64,000 bases of DNA from Cyanoderma ruficeps (lineage: Eukaryota > Chordata > Aves > Passeriformes > Timaliidae): contig VZDJ01000219.1 of assembly GCA_008694505.1 (NCBI GenBank), positions 9,713,089 through 9,777,088 of the forward strand, given 5' to 3'. The position numbers and the translations under genes are program-made. The notes beneath the pieces are model-generated. The model saw only the letters and a list, made by a program, of their open reading frames with translations, was not told where the DNA came from and ran no database searches. The first letter of the stretch is position 1. Each line of letters begins with the position of its first letter. Below are positions 36,901 to 48,166 of the stretch, piece after piece.

Positions 36901-38581
36901 TCAAGCAATTGACTTTCTGGAAAGCTGAGAACAGCGAGGCTGTTGTGCAGTGGCAGCACCAGGGAGCAGATGGTGACACTGATGCCAGTTACTGAGAGGG
37001 ACGAGGCTCCTGCTAAGTGATGTCTGTGGAGATGAGTGATTTCACACACAGAAAATCCTCCCTGCGCAATCTGTTACCCTTCTGCATATTCACTTCATTC
37101 CATACAATATCCAACCACTTTTGCTGCAGCTCCCGGAATCTTTTTGCCATTATAAAAATTTCATTTATATCATCTCGTGCCTGTCACTCACTTCTGCCCT
37201 TATCTAGCTGGAAGGGAACAAGCTGAGAGTACAGCTCAAGTTATTTCAGCAGCACTGACATAAAGGGTGCACAGGTGGCAGGGGTACTGCTCTGGGAAGG
37301 ACAGTGACAGCACATCTGCCCTGTCACTGTCAGGAGCTGCTGCCCTGGTACAAGGTGCTGCAGGAATGAACATGTGCTGCTGCCTGAGCTGGCACAAACC
37401 CTCCCCAGAGGGGGCTGGGGCTGGTCCTGCAGAGCCAGACGTGCAGAGGTGACACACGTCCGGCTCTGCCATGACCCTACAAAGACAACCTCAGGCAGAA
37501 GCAAAGGTGGGAAAGCTCCTGCAAGGTGACAGGGCTGAGCTGTCAGAGCCCTAATCCTGCTCTGGGTCTCAGGACACCTCAGGAAATTAAATGCCACGCT
37601 GAAAAACCACCTGTGAGGCAGGCAGGGACAGGGGAACACCACACTTTCCAATCAACAAGGTTTTCCAACACTGTGGCTTCAAGTCCGTATGTTTCCTTTA
37701 AGGGGAGAGAAGAACAGGCAAGTTCAATAAAGGCAACTCCCCTTCAGGAAAAATGAAAATGCACTCTGATCAAATTTTAGATCAATTAGAAAGTTTTCAC
37801 TGGTCTGTAATGGAAATATTTGACTTCGAGTTTCTCGCCCTAATTACGTCAAATTTTAGTGGAAGACTTATTTTTTTAAAAAGAACAAGAGAACAAAACT
37901 CACACTGGTTTTGATGTTGAAGCAAAGCACTGTGGCATTTGCTGGTGAAACATCCTAATGCTCTCCTCCCCAGCCAGCAGACAGATGGTAGAGCTGGGTT
38001 ATGGCATCTTATGCATCATTGATGTTCACACATTTAGAGTGTTAAACCATGAAAGAAATGAGTTCAGCTCCTGATACCTCAGTGACATGACACCGCTGCA
38101 AATAAACAAGAGCAAACATTAGAGTGAAGTAGATAAAGATGATAAAGATTGTGAGATGCTGAGCAGAGCACCCGTGGTGCATCCTGAGCAGCCATGGATT
38201 TCAGCAGGAATCACAAATATTCTTTCAGTGCCAGTAATGAGAAGAAACAGTAGGTTAAAGAGTACAAAGATATTTAGAAATTATTTTCCATGTGTGAGTC
38301 AACAAGCCACAGAGTATTAACCATGTATGATCTTCATGGGCTGACTCTGGGCTCCCTCTCTGAGGGGAGGAATAAAAAGCCCATAATTGTTGGTCCTGGC
38401 AGGGAAACAAAGGGAAAAAGAGCTGCAGCAGCAGAGCTACAGGCGCCCCAAATGTGTGTGCATATACCTTCTCTGGGGGGAGCCTGCACAATCCCAGAGC
38501 ATAAACAGCAACAGCTGCTGCATCTTCACCCTGCTCTGGCAAGTGGGAGGTCCTTCTTAACTCCAGGAGAAAAAGTGAAAA

Positions 38582-38611
38582 GTATATATATATATATATA
38601 TATATATATAN
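38582..38611. repeat. TA dinucleotide repeat
   Basis: This is about fourteen TA units ending in one undetermined base at 38611, again suggesting uncertain length. Confidence 0.95.
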
Positions 38612-40958
38612 TACACACTTCTCAAAATATTTTTTAAATGGAATATACACATGCACACATATACATGTATTTATATACACACCATTTTCCCCTGGCAGTT
38701 TCCAAGTCTTTTAAAGGCCACAGGAAAAAAACCTCAAATAAAACACAACCAAAATTCTGTTAATCTTTTATAAAAACACGTGCTTTAGGAAAATCCCCCG
38801 AGTCTTTTGTAATGTCTTGAAGTGATAAAAATAATTTTGCAGCAAACAAAAGCCGGTACTAACCACCACTAGTGGTTCCCAGCATTGACCAGTGAATTTC
38901 CAAGGCAAAAACCTTTGAGGATATAGTGAGATGATATAAAAATGAAGAATTCAGTTTGAAGTCTAACTGAAACAACTTTAATTAATAACGCTGGGTTTGA
39001 ATAGGCTAAGTATCAGTCAGCAATCCAGCCCAGGATAGCTGGACCTTGACACCTTTACAGACCAAGCTCAGCAGTTCCCTGCTATGCTCCCCAAGAGACA
39101 AGGCAAGATTTGAGAATTGCCAGGGCTTAGCTGTTACCTTGCTGCATCACTTTAATATGGACCAAAATCTATGAAATCCATTCATGTCACTCCTTCCACC
39201 AATCAGTTTTAAACACTCCATGTCGTGCTGCTGCCTGCGAAATTTTCTCTTGGGCATTTCCCACTGACGACCTGGGTTCTCCTCACACCCAGCACCCCAG
39301 AAGGGCAAAACCCACAGAAGAGGAGCACTGAGTTCCTGCAGGTTCTGAAAGGAGCCTTTGGCAGAGAGAGTTTGAGAAGCCAGGCATGGTTTGGGTTCCA
39401 CCTGCTGGCCAGGAGCCCCCCTGTGATAGCCACAGGTGCCCAAATGTTCCACCTCCATGGCCACGGGTCTTGTAGAAGCATCCAAGGGGCACAGGTGAGG
39501 GGCAGCAATGAGGGGCTGAGGACAACCCCCAGGCTGCCCTGCAGGTTTTCCTGCATTAGGCAAATACTGGGCATCACCAGCTCCTGAGTGGGCACCAGGC
39601 TGCTGCCAGGAGAAAGAAGTGGGTGTCAGTGTTCTCCAGTTTTTCCCCAAAAGTAGAACCCCAGGGAATTATTGCCACGGGGATGTTCACCCCCAAACAA
39701 CTCTGGCGGGATCCTTCAGTAAGAACCTGTCAAAGGAAACAACCACCAGATGTCATTGTAGGATAAAATGTTTGAGAAATGTTGTTTGAACTGCACAAAC
39801 GAAGCTGAAATTATTTCACTGGCTCTCCAGCAATCCCATGCAGGGCATCACTGGGATGTCCCGCTCTCCTTCACTCCTAATGAGAGGAACTGGAGAACCT
39901 GGATCACGTTTATAGGCTGGATTTCTCAGTAAGTTAAAGTCAGAGCAAATAGCCTCACATTGCACTGTCCCAACTGCTTTTTCAGTGTGATATTTTTTAA
40001 TTTACTTTTTTCCAGCTGTATCAGTGGCTCTGTGAAACATTACCTCTGTGTACAGACATTCTGGTTCACTTCCTGATCCTGTTGGGTTTTCAGCACCACT
40101 GTCACTCTCAGAAAAACATACATTGGTGTAAATCAACAAATGACATTTAACATCAGTTACTTTTTTGTTAACAAAATCTTGGCCAAAATAACTCCAGCTG
40201 TTAATTTTGACCTTCCAGCCATGTCCCACAGGATCAGAGATGATGAGGACATCCTGAATCTCCACCCCCACATCCCTGCTGTGCGACACCAACAGGGAGC
40301 AGCTCCTTATGCTGACTCCAAGCACCAGGACAGCAGGGAGGGGCTACAGACCAAGTTTCAGGTGCCAACCACCTTGGTAGCCACGGTGCCCCATTGTTTT
40401 CAGCTCAGAGTTCCTTCCCTGCCAAGACCTGGAGTGCTGCACTCTGTTCCTGGGCTGTGGTTTCCCCAGTAACACAGAAACCTGCTTTGTTGTGTGAGGG
40501 GAAGGAGCATACATAATTAAAAACACGAGCAGGGAGCATCTCTGCTTTAGAACAGCTTCCTTGATTGGCTCTGCTGGCAATATTCCTGCTCCAAATGGGA
40601 ATTGGAGTTACTGGCCACCAGAGGTCCTCTCCAGCCAACAGTTCTCGCCTTCTACTCTTTTTTTAGTGTTTGTTCCCCTCTTTGTTAAGGGGAAGAAACT
40701 GGAAAGCTAGAAACATTATTTTTGGCAGGGACTAGGAATTTTAATATTTAGTATTTTATGCATGATATCTTGGATCCTTTTGCAGGTAGAAACCTGTTAA
40801 CAAGAAGAGTGTCAGAGATAGCAATTATCAATATTCATATCCTGTTACGTAAGTGAAGGGAAAATGCTACTGGAGGTGGCTCTGGCCTTCATGTCCAACA
40901 ACTTTCTCTGATAGTCAGTGGGGGAAGAAGAGGGGAGAGGATGTTTATGAAGGTACTG

Positions 40959-41048
40959 CAGAAGATCAGGCCAGATCCCGTATTTTTTAATAAGGAATTT
41001 AAAAAATAATTCCTTATTAAAAAACATGGGATCTGGCCTGATCTTCTG
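40959..41048. repeat. Near-perfect 41-bp inverted repeat with 8-base loop
   Basis: Left arm 40959-40999 and right arm 41008-41048 are reverse complements at 39 of 41 positions. The two mismatched pairs are 40980/41027 and 40982/41025; transcribed from the plus strand, the first would be a G-U wobble. The arms begin CAGAAGATCAGGCCAGATCC and end TTTTTTAATAAGGAATT. The loop is TAAAAAAT. No target-site duplication is evident outside the arms, and no repeat family was recognised. It could fold as a 90-nt RNA hairpin or a DNA cruciform. Confidence 0.97.
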
Positions 41049-42169
41049 ACATTCTCATTTGCAGGTGGAAGCAGCTTCAAAATAAACATTGCAATAAATG
41101 AATAATACAGCTAAGATGTAATTACACACAGAGCCAAAGAAAATTAGAGTTGCAAACTTGAGCTCTGCAAAGCAAGGAAAGGTGTCCCTAAACCAGCTCC
41201 GTTGGATCACGCTGATGGGCATCATCATTAATTGCACAATCCCATAATGATTCTTCCATTGTCTCATCAGTTCACAGGATGGATGGTGTTCCCTTGCTCA
41301 GCAGCTGTTCCCTGTTGTGTTTTCTCTTCATTCTTCAGTTGCCCTGTGTGTTATTTATGGGAATGAATTACTGATGTGCTCTGAGATGAGGATTATTCCT
41401 TTTTTCACCTGAGATCATAGAGGGCAAGAACTCCTAGAATCAAACAACCCTCTCCTTTCTTTCCTTCCCTTTAGGAGCAAATAATTCATCCAGTTTACTT
41501 TGCTGCACTCCACACTGTTTCCTTATTTCAATATCTGCACATATCTCTGCTTACCTTGTCTCCTGGTTCAGATTGAAAATGGTTTGGGATGAAAACCCTT
41601 GTGCTTTGAGCTGGCCAACACCGAGCAGCTGTTCAGCAATTTCTAACTTTTTCTGCTAACAAGTATTTTGTTTTCCTTCTTGCAGGACATTCTTTAGGCT
41701 TTTCACTGGGCTCAGGGGGGCACAGGCTTGCCAGCAGGAAATCACAGTGAGGGATGATTTAGGAAACTCAGAGGTCCATCACCTGGATGGAGTCACACTA
41801 AGATGCAGCAGGTATGGGGAGCCCAAATCATCCTGGCATCAAACAAAATTTCTCAGAGGACACCATCACAGAGCTCAGAACCCACAGCCTCAGGGACTGA
41901 CCCTGTTGCTGTCTTTTTCTGTCTCCAATTCCTGCAGTCATTATATTTACACAAACGGATTGGCCAAACTGAGAAGAAAATCAATAACAATCCCCCCCAA
42001 ATCCCTCCCAAAACCACAACAAGCATTAAAAAAAGGCTTAGCCTCCTGTGAATAAAGAAGCTTGAGGAGCAGAGATAATAAGCAGCCAGACCATCCTTTA
42101 GCTCCGTCTGTAGGGACACATTCACACAAAGTTGCTGTCTCAAACTAATTGCCTGTGCTGACTCATTCA

Positions 42170-42450
42170 CAGAATCATGCTGGCCACAGCCTGTAATTAT
42201 CATGTCATAATTATCACTTCAATAGCACAAAGAGTGCACCCTTATCTGATATGATAAAATAGTTCAATTAATTTTAAACAGAGGGAAACACTAGTACGTC
42301 CTTAGAGCCTGGCCACAGAGACAAAGCAAGCTGTCAAAATCAGATTATTGATTTCATGTTCTCTCCTGGCTTTATTAATTTTTGCTCAGGCATTACAGTC
42401 ACCACTTTTCATGCACTTAGGAGATTTTAATTTGGCATAATACAGGAGCA
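42170..42450. promoter_or_regulatory. Candidate regulatory block with paired TAATTATCA sites
   Basis: TAATTATCA occurs at 42194-42202 and again at 42208-42216, a spacing of 14 bases. Further motifs are TTATCT and GATAA GATA-type sites (about 42243-42258), CAATTAATTT near 42265 and TCAGATTATTGATTTCATG near 42341. This is dense homeodomain and GATA-like content in DNA without repeats or frames. Function is inferred. Confidence 0.25.
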
Positions 42451-43198
42451 AAAGAGTAGGATTAGATATAAATTCAGGAGAGAGACAGCGATAATGGAGA
42501 GAGGTAAACTGTGTGTAATGTTTTCAGTGGAGAAGGTGGTGATTTCAGCAAGCAGGAGTTCTATCCCATTGGGAGAAAGGGTAAGAAAGTGAAAAAGTGG
42601 ACAGGAACTGCCCAGTCCTTCAGGCTTTTCCTCATCCTTGGTGAAAAGGTTTCCCACTATGTCCACAAAAGGATGGAAATTTTCCTTGACCCTCCTTTTG
42701 TTGTTAATATATTTATAAAAACACCTTTTATTGTCTGTATTTGTATCTGAAACAAGGGAATTGCACAATGGACCAGAACAAAAGCACCCTTTAATGATGA
42801 TAGTTCCAATTTTTCCAGCTTGATAGTTTCCAAAAGCAGATTACTTTGGGCTTTTTCCTGTTATGTGCTCCAGGGGGAAATGCTGTGTATCATGTCAGAG
42901 TGACTCTCTGCAATGTATCCCGATCCTTCAAAGGCTTCTGTGCTTTCAAACAGAAAACCTTGGAATGTCATAGGAAATCTAATGGGCAAGACTGTGGCAA
43001 AATGATTATTTTAATACCAGAAAACTTTCCAATGAGTACACTGTGTTACCATGGTTGCAAGACATTTCGTTATTCCAGAACTATCGCCTGTCAGCACTGC
43101 TCAAAATATAATAGAGCAGTCTAAAATAAATAGTTCTGAAAGAAATTGGGGTTAAAAAGTTAACCTTGGGGTTAAATTTAGGGTCAGAAATTTTCCTG

Positions 43199-43237
43199 TT
43201 TTTTAATGAGGAAGGCCTTTTTTAATGAACGAAAGCC
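43199..43237. repeat. Short tandem duplication, about 19-20 bp
   Basis: TTTTTTAATGAGGAAGGCC is followed directly by TTTTTTAATGAACGAAAGCC. Confidence 0.85.
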
Positions 43238-44233
43238 TTGTAAGGGGAAATGTGTATTAAAGATCCTCAAAACCCAGAAGATCCCAGGATCCATCTGCAG
43301 TGCAGATCTTGCCAGCTCCAGGAGGGAGAATCCTGGAGCTCCTGGGCAGTATCTGCTCCCGTGCTGACCTGGAGCTGCAGCCACCTCACCAACTCCAGGA
43401 CTCCTGGCAGTACAGAAAGTCAGAACTGCTGGGAAGTGGCAGAGCACTGCTCCCCTCCAGCCTCAGATGCTCCAGCTGGGCTTTGATAACAGCAGCACCA
43501 CCCTGATGGGGTTACTGCAAACCCAAACTGTGGTGCCCTCCTCTCCTGGGATGGAGGACTGGGCTGTGGGGGTGGATGAAAAGCTTGTTGGTGGAGTAGG
43601 CATGAGATTTCAGAATTGTAACCTAAGGAAACTTCTGTGGTGGCTGCACCTACCAGAGGACTTTCAACTGAGCATGGTCAAACTGTGTGAGGAAATTAGC
43701 TTAGGTCATAAAATGAACAGTCAGGTTGTACCCAAAGCCTGCAATTTATTTTCTCAGGGATCTTAGAAAGTGATCCAAACCCATCCAAAGGCCTAGGGCA
43801 AGTCCTGCTAAATGAGGTGTCAGTAGGTCCTGGGACAAATGAACTCCAGGAACCTCAGCACTTCCTGCAGAACACGACACACTTTGCCGTGGTTTGTCTG
43901 CCCTCGCTGCCCTCACCCTCCACACTGTGCCTTGCAATATTCATTTCAATTCCCCTTACACCTTAGGTGGGCTATTCCTTGTTTTTACAGGTTCTATCTA
44001 CTGGCTGCAGAGACAGCTTCCAGCAATTAGGCTGCTTAGACACTCCAGTTAAACAGGTCAGGTTTTCTGGGAAAGGAGCCAGGTCAGGTTGATCTAACAG
44101 AACACACTTGACCTCCCTTGATAGAGAGACTTTAACTAAATTTCCCAAAACTCTAGTAGTTTACTATCTTCTCTTGGAGGTTTAGCTATAGATCTAATGC
44201 TTCTCTAGCCCACATGGATAAATATATATTTTT

Positions 44234-44289
44234 CTCTGAAATCCAAATGAGAACTGTAGGTATTTCCCTCTGAAATCCAAATGAGAACT
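44234..44289. repeat. Direct duplication with 34-base period
   Basis: The 22-base unit beginning CTCTGAAATCCAAATGAGAA occurs identically at 44234-44255 and 44268-44289. Confidence 0.9.
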
Positions 44290-46588
44290 TTTAGATGGTG
44301 CAGTCAATGAAGGAAAGATTTATCAGATACCAGTATCATTTCTTTCTGCTGATGGGGACTCCTGTCCTGCAATATCACAGGTGTTGGCAGTAATTCCTCA
44401 TGGCTCTTCCCTTTGGCCAAGAGTTGTCCTAAGCTAGAGCACAAGCCTGTGGTTTGGGATGCTTGTTAGGTGTGTAGCCAATGGCAGTGGAATTAATCAC
44501 GGATAACACTCAGCTTATTAAAACTTCTCAGTTTCCAGAAGGGTAAAAATACCCCAGTGTTTTTAGTTTGTACTGGGACTTCTGGAAATTTAGACTGTAA
44601 GGCAATACCTAGTAAGATTCAGGAAAACAAATGGTTTCAGAAACAGGTTGGCCACGTCAGCAGCCAGGCTGTGCAGCCAGCAGCTGCTTTCACATGCAAA
44701 CCCTCTCCTTGTAATACAAGCTCTGGAAAATTGAGCTCTGCCCTCTCTCAGCTGACACATTTTGTACAGCATAACCTGTATTAGAGTCAAGGAACAGGGG
44801 TTATGTGTTGTAACAGCATCACAGGACTGAAGGTGGCCCTCCAAGGTAAAAAGGGTCCGTAGGGCTCTCCATCATCCAGACTGGTGTCAAATAGTTACCC
44901 CCAAAGGAATCCTGTGAAGCCTTTGTGCACAGCCTGCACAGGCAGGTGTTGATTACAACCTTCTCTGACCAGCTGCAGAATCAGGTAGGTGCCACTAAAA
45001 AGTGGGGATGAATATCCAGGTAAGAGGGCTCTGGATTTTTCAGTCAGTCAGACCATGGAGCAAGACACCTGAACAAATTTCTGGGGAGTTGGAGAGGACC
45101 CAGCTAGATCCCAGCACTTCCTACTGTTCTCCCTCATGGATACACTGCTTCCAGGTACCTTCCACAGGGTGCAACTCCTCTGGGACCACTGAGTGCCCTC
45201 CTTTGGTAGTGCACAGTGAATATTGCTACAAAGACATAGGAAATTCAGCACTACAAACTCCTTCATCCCAGTTCCCTTGTTGTGCCAACTGCTCACTCCA
45301 AGGGTGAGAGAAGGAACATCTTCCATGGAGTTTCTGTGTTGTTGAAGTAGGACAAAGGAGCCCTGATTGCAGCCTGGGAAGTTCAGGCATTCAGTTCACT
45401 TGCAGTGCCTTGTTCAGTGAGTTCAACTCAACAATGTCAACTCAGTGTTCACATTCAGGAGAGAAAACAATACTGATTTCTGCTGCTCTTCTGCTGCTTT
45501 CTTGTCCACACAATATAGGTTTCATTGGGTTTTTTCTCCATATAGATCTCACACATAATGGGGTACCTGATTACCTCACATCCTGAGAAGTGGGTGATTC
45601 TTGCTGCACGTTTTGGTTGCTGAGTTTGCTGACTTCTCAAAGATGACATCAAAACATAACAGCAAAAACTAAATCTTGCTGGCAGTTCTATCAAATCCTC
45701 ATAGGCAGAATCTAGCAGCTAAAAGCAGCAAGCAGAGATAATAAACATTGTTTCTGCCTAGATGTGAGCACCCACCCCATCAATTACTTCTTGGTACATT
45801 GCTGCTTATGAGAGAACATCATTTAATTAATACAGTAACTCCAGCTACAAGAGCATTTATATATTCATGGAAAAATGACATTTTCTTTTCTGAAAGTAGG
45901 GATGTAAAATGCATGAACGTATTTATGAACACCTCACTTACATGAAAAGGGCTTAGAGTACTAGTTGATGTTAATAGCAAGCTTTCACTGACTACATTGA
46001 TGCATGAATTTTTAACACGTATGCACAAGTCAGGTAATGCATTTGCATACTAAGCAGGGGGGGTTGAGTTCCAACTTTCTGGGGCAGAAACTGCTTTTAA
46101 TTGTGTGTGATGCACAGCACCGGGAGGCTGACAGCACTAATCGAAAGTTAACAGGCAGGAGGGATTTGCTCTTTGAGAGCTGAAATTTCCAAGTAATCCT
46201 TTACATCTAATCCAGCTTGAGCTAAGGATCTGGAGAAGAATTGCAACTGGACTCTTGCGACCTGCTCAAATGATTTGTAAGTGGGGTTTCTGCCCTTCCA
46301 GAGAGATAGACATAGTTTTAGCCTGGTTGGGAGAAAAAACAATGGGAAAAACAATGTACAAAAGCAAACCGGGGGAAAAAGTTTAATTGCATTTCTCTAA
46401 CTTGACATTTTTAATTGGGTGACTGCCAGATACATGCCAATGCTTCTCTGCATATTGTTTGGGATTTGCTGGTTTCAGCACTAAAACAGACAGCAGTGGA
46501 AGCTTTCAGTGTGCTTGAAGATTAATTTCACATAATCACAACAAAGCTGAAGTCAACAAGATGAATTTAATTACTACCCTGACAGCTG

Positions 46589-46612
46589 GGAGGCAATTAA
46601 TGCCCTTAAACT
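46589..46612. promoter_or_regulatory. AATTAATG-centred block, copy 2
   Basis: This is the partner of 30639-30662, beginning GGAGGCAATTAATGCC and continuing CTTAAACT. It is immediately preceded by TGACAGCTG, which combines a MEIS/TGIF-like TGACAG with a CAGCTG E-box. It lies in repeat-free, frame-free DNA. Function is inferred. Confidence 0.3.
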
Positions 46613-47769
46613 TTCAGGCACTCTCTCACTTGTATTTTTCCCCTTGCCTTATTCCTACTAATTAGAAACAAGCTGCAGGGTAAAGCTGACCATGGTGTTA
46701 CATTGCCACCTTGTCATCAGAGCCACAGAAACTTCCCAGTTAGACACCAACTCTGTCCCCAGAGAGGGCTCAGTGCCACCTCAGGGTGCTGAGAGCTGCA
46801 GAGCACTTTTCCATCTCTGTCCCACAGGATCAGGTCCCACTCTATAAATCCTCTGGGGTGCACAAGTAAAGGGATATCCCACCTTTACTCTGACAGGAAT
46901 TTTTTATCCCTTTATAGCCTTTCAGATTTCCAGGTAATAAAGTGTGAGGCAACCTTTGCAACAGGACATTAGCGTGCCAGCAAATCTGGATTGGAATTTA
47001 AAGATCACCTCCTGTGAAGCTCAATAAACCCCATACTGCACCTGAACTGAGTGGGGCTGTATATCTCGAGGGAAAGTGAGCATTTAAAAATCCCCTGTTG
47101 TAATGGTATCATTAAGAGAGGGAGCTACACCACAGGCAGCATCAGGATCATTACATTTTTGCTTTGAAACTGGAAAAAATGCCCTGATGCAATGGATAGA
47201 TTTGGAATTTCATCCCCAGATAAAATTCCAGTGTTGAGGTTTATAGAGGATCAGGCAAAAGATGGACTTCCCACAGGACCAGAGGTTTTTTATGGGTGTT
47301 TTGGCATTTCCACTATTTCAAAAGCAAAATGTTTTGTTTTGCATTGCTGGACTGATGTAAGCATCTTTATTTCTGTCAGCATTAAACTGCGTTTTCCTAC
47401 TCCAGCAGCTTTCCCAAAGCACTTTAAGCTGTTGCTGACCATGGAAGGCTCAATAACATACAACCATATATGTGCGTGTGGTACTCTCCATTAGGTAGAT
47501 AAAGAGGGATCGAACCAACTTTGTGTGCAAAATAGATCCCCCAAAACAGACCAAATATAACGATGCAGTTTAGCACTTCACTGAAGAGATTATTGCAGCC
47601 AAATGAGATATTTTGGTTTGGTTTTCCCCCTACTGAAAAATGATACTCCCCAGTTACATTTATAAAATCCTTAAATAATGTAAAACATGGATTTTTAAAG
47701 GTTCAAGTCAGAAAACATCTGGTTTTATTTGAAAGCTGCCTTTTCTGGGCCAAGAGGTCAGTCGGGGAA

Positions 47770-48166
47770 TACTGAGAGAACAGAACTGGGAGGACTGTGG
47801 GTTGTTCAGCCTGGGGAACAGAAGCCACTGGGAATTCCTTATTGCAGCCTTCAACTGCTCAAAGGGGGCCCATAAGAAACATGGGGAGAGGCGTCTTAGT
47901 AGAGCCTGTAGCAATAGGTCAAGGGGTGATGATTTTAAATTAAGAGAGTGTTGATTTAGATTAGCTATAAACAAGTTTTATGATGATGAGGGTGGTAACA
48001 CCTCGGCACAGGATACCCCACTGCTGGGAACATTCAAGGTCAGGCTGGACAGGGCTCTGAGCAGCCTGAAGTAATTGAAATATCCCTGCCCATGGCAGGG
48101 CTGTGGGACAACGTGGCCTTTAAAGGTCTCTTACAACTCAAATTATTCTCTGATTCCATGATTCTA
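47770..48166 (+). mobile_element. CR1 LINE 3' fragment, sense
   Basis: This is a well-recognised CR1 3' end: GGGTTGTTCAGCCTGGGGAA, CTTATTGCAGCCTTCAACTG, AAAGGGGGCCCATAAGAAAC, TAGAGCCTGTAGCAATAGG, GTCAGGCTGGACAGGGCTCT and CCCTGCCCATGGCAGGGCTG. It ends in TTCTCTGATTCCATGATTCT, the octamer-type tail. It is 5'-truncated, noncoding and diverged. Confidence 0.93.

Larger units (their letters stand above)
32721..40958. other. Gene desert segment
   Basis: No gene is recognised. Two frames stand out by length: 34547-35044 plus (165 codons) and 39147-39650 minus (167 codons). Neither resembles a known family or shows domain structure. The second lies in a GC-rich patch open in several frames on both strands, which argues for chance. 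Simple repeats lie at 33890-33906 and 38582-38611. Confidence 0.55.
41049..47769. other. Gene desert segment
   Basis: No gene is recognised. Short tandem duplications lie at 43199-43237 and 44234-44289. AT-rich, TAAT-motif-rich blocks near 42170-42450 and 46560-46680 look like candidate regulatory DNA and are described separately. Confidence 0.55.

Noticed and set aside
39147..39650. 167-codon minus-strand open frame
   Set aside because: It lies in a GC-rich patch that is open in several frames on both strands, which indicates low stop density and not coding selection.
42165..42180. CACAGAATCATG as the antisense head of another CR1
   Set aside because: Only about a dozen bases match the octamer tail, and the adjacent sequence does not continue into CR1.
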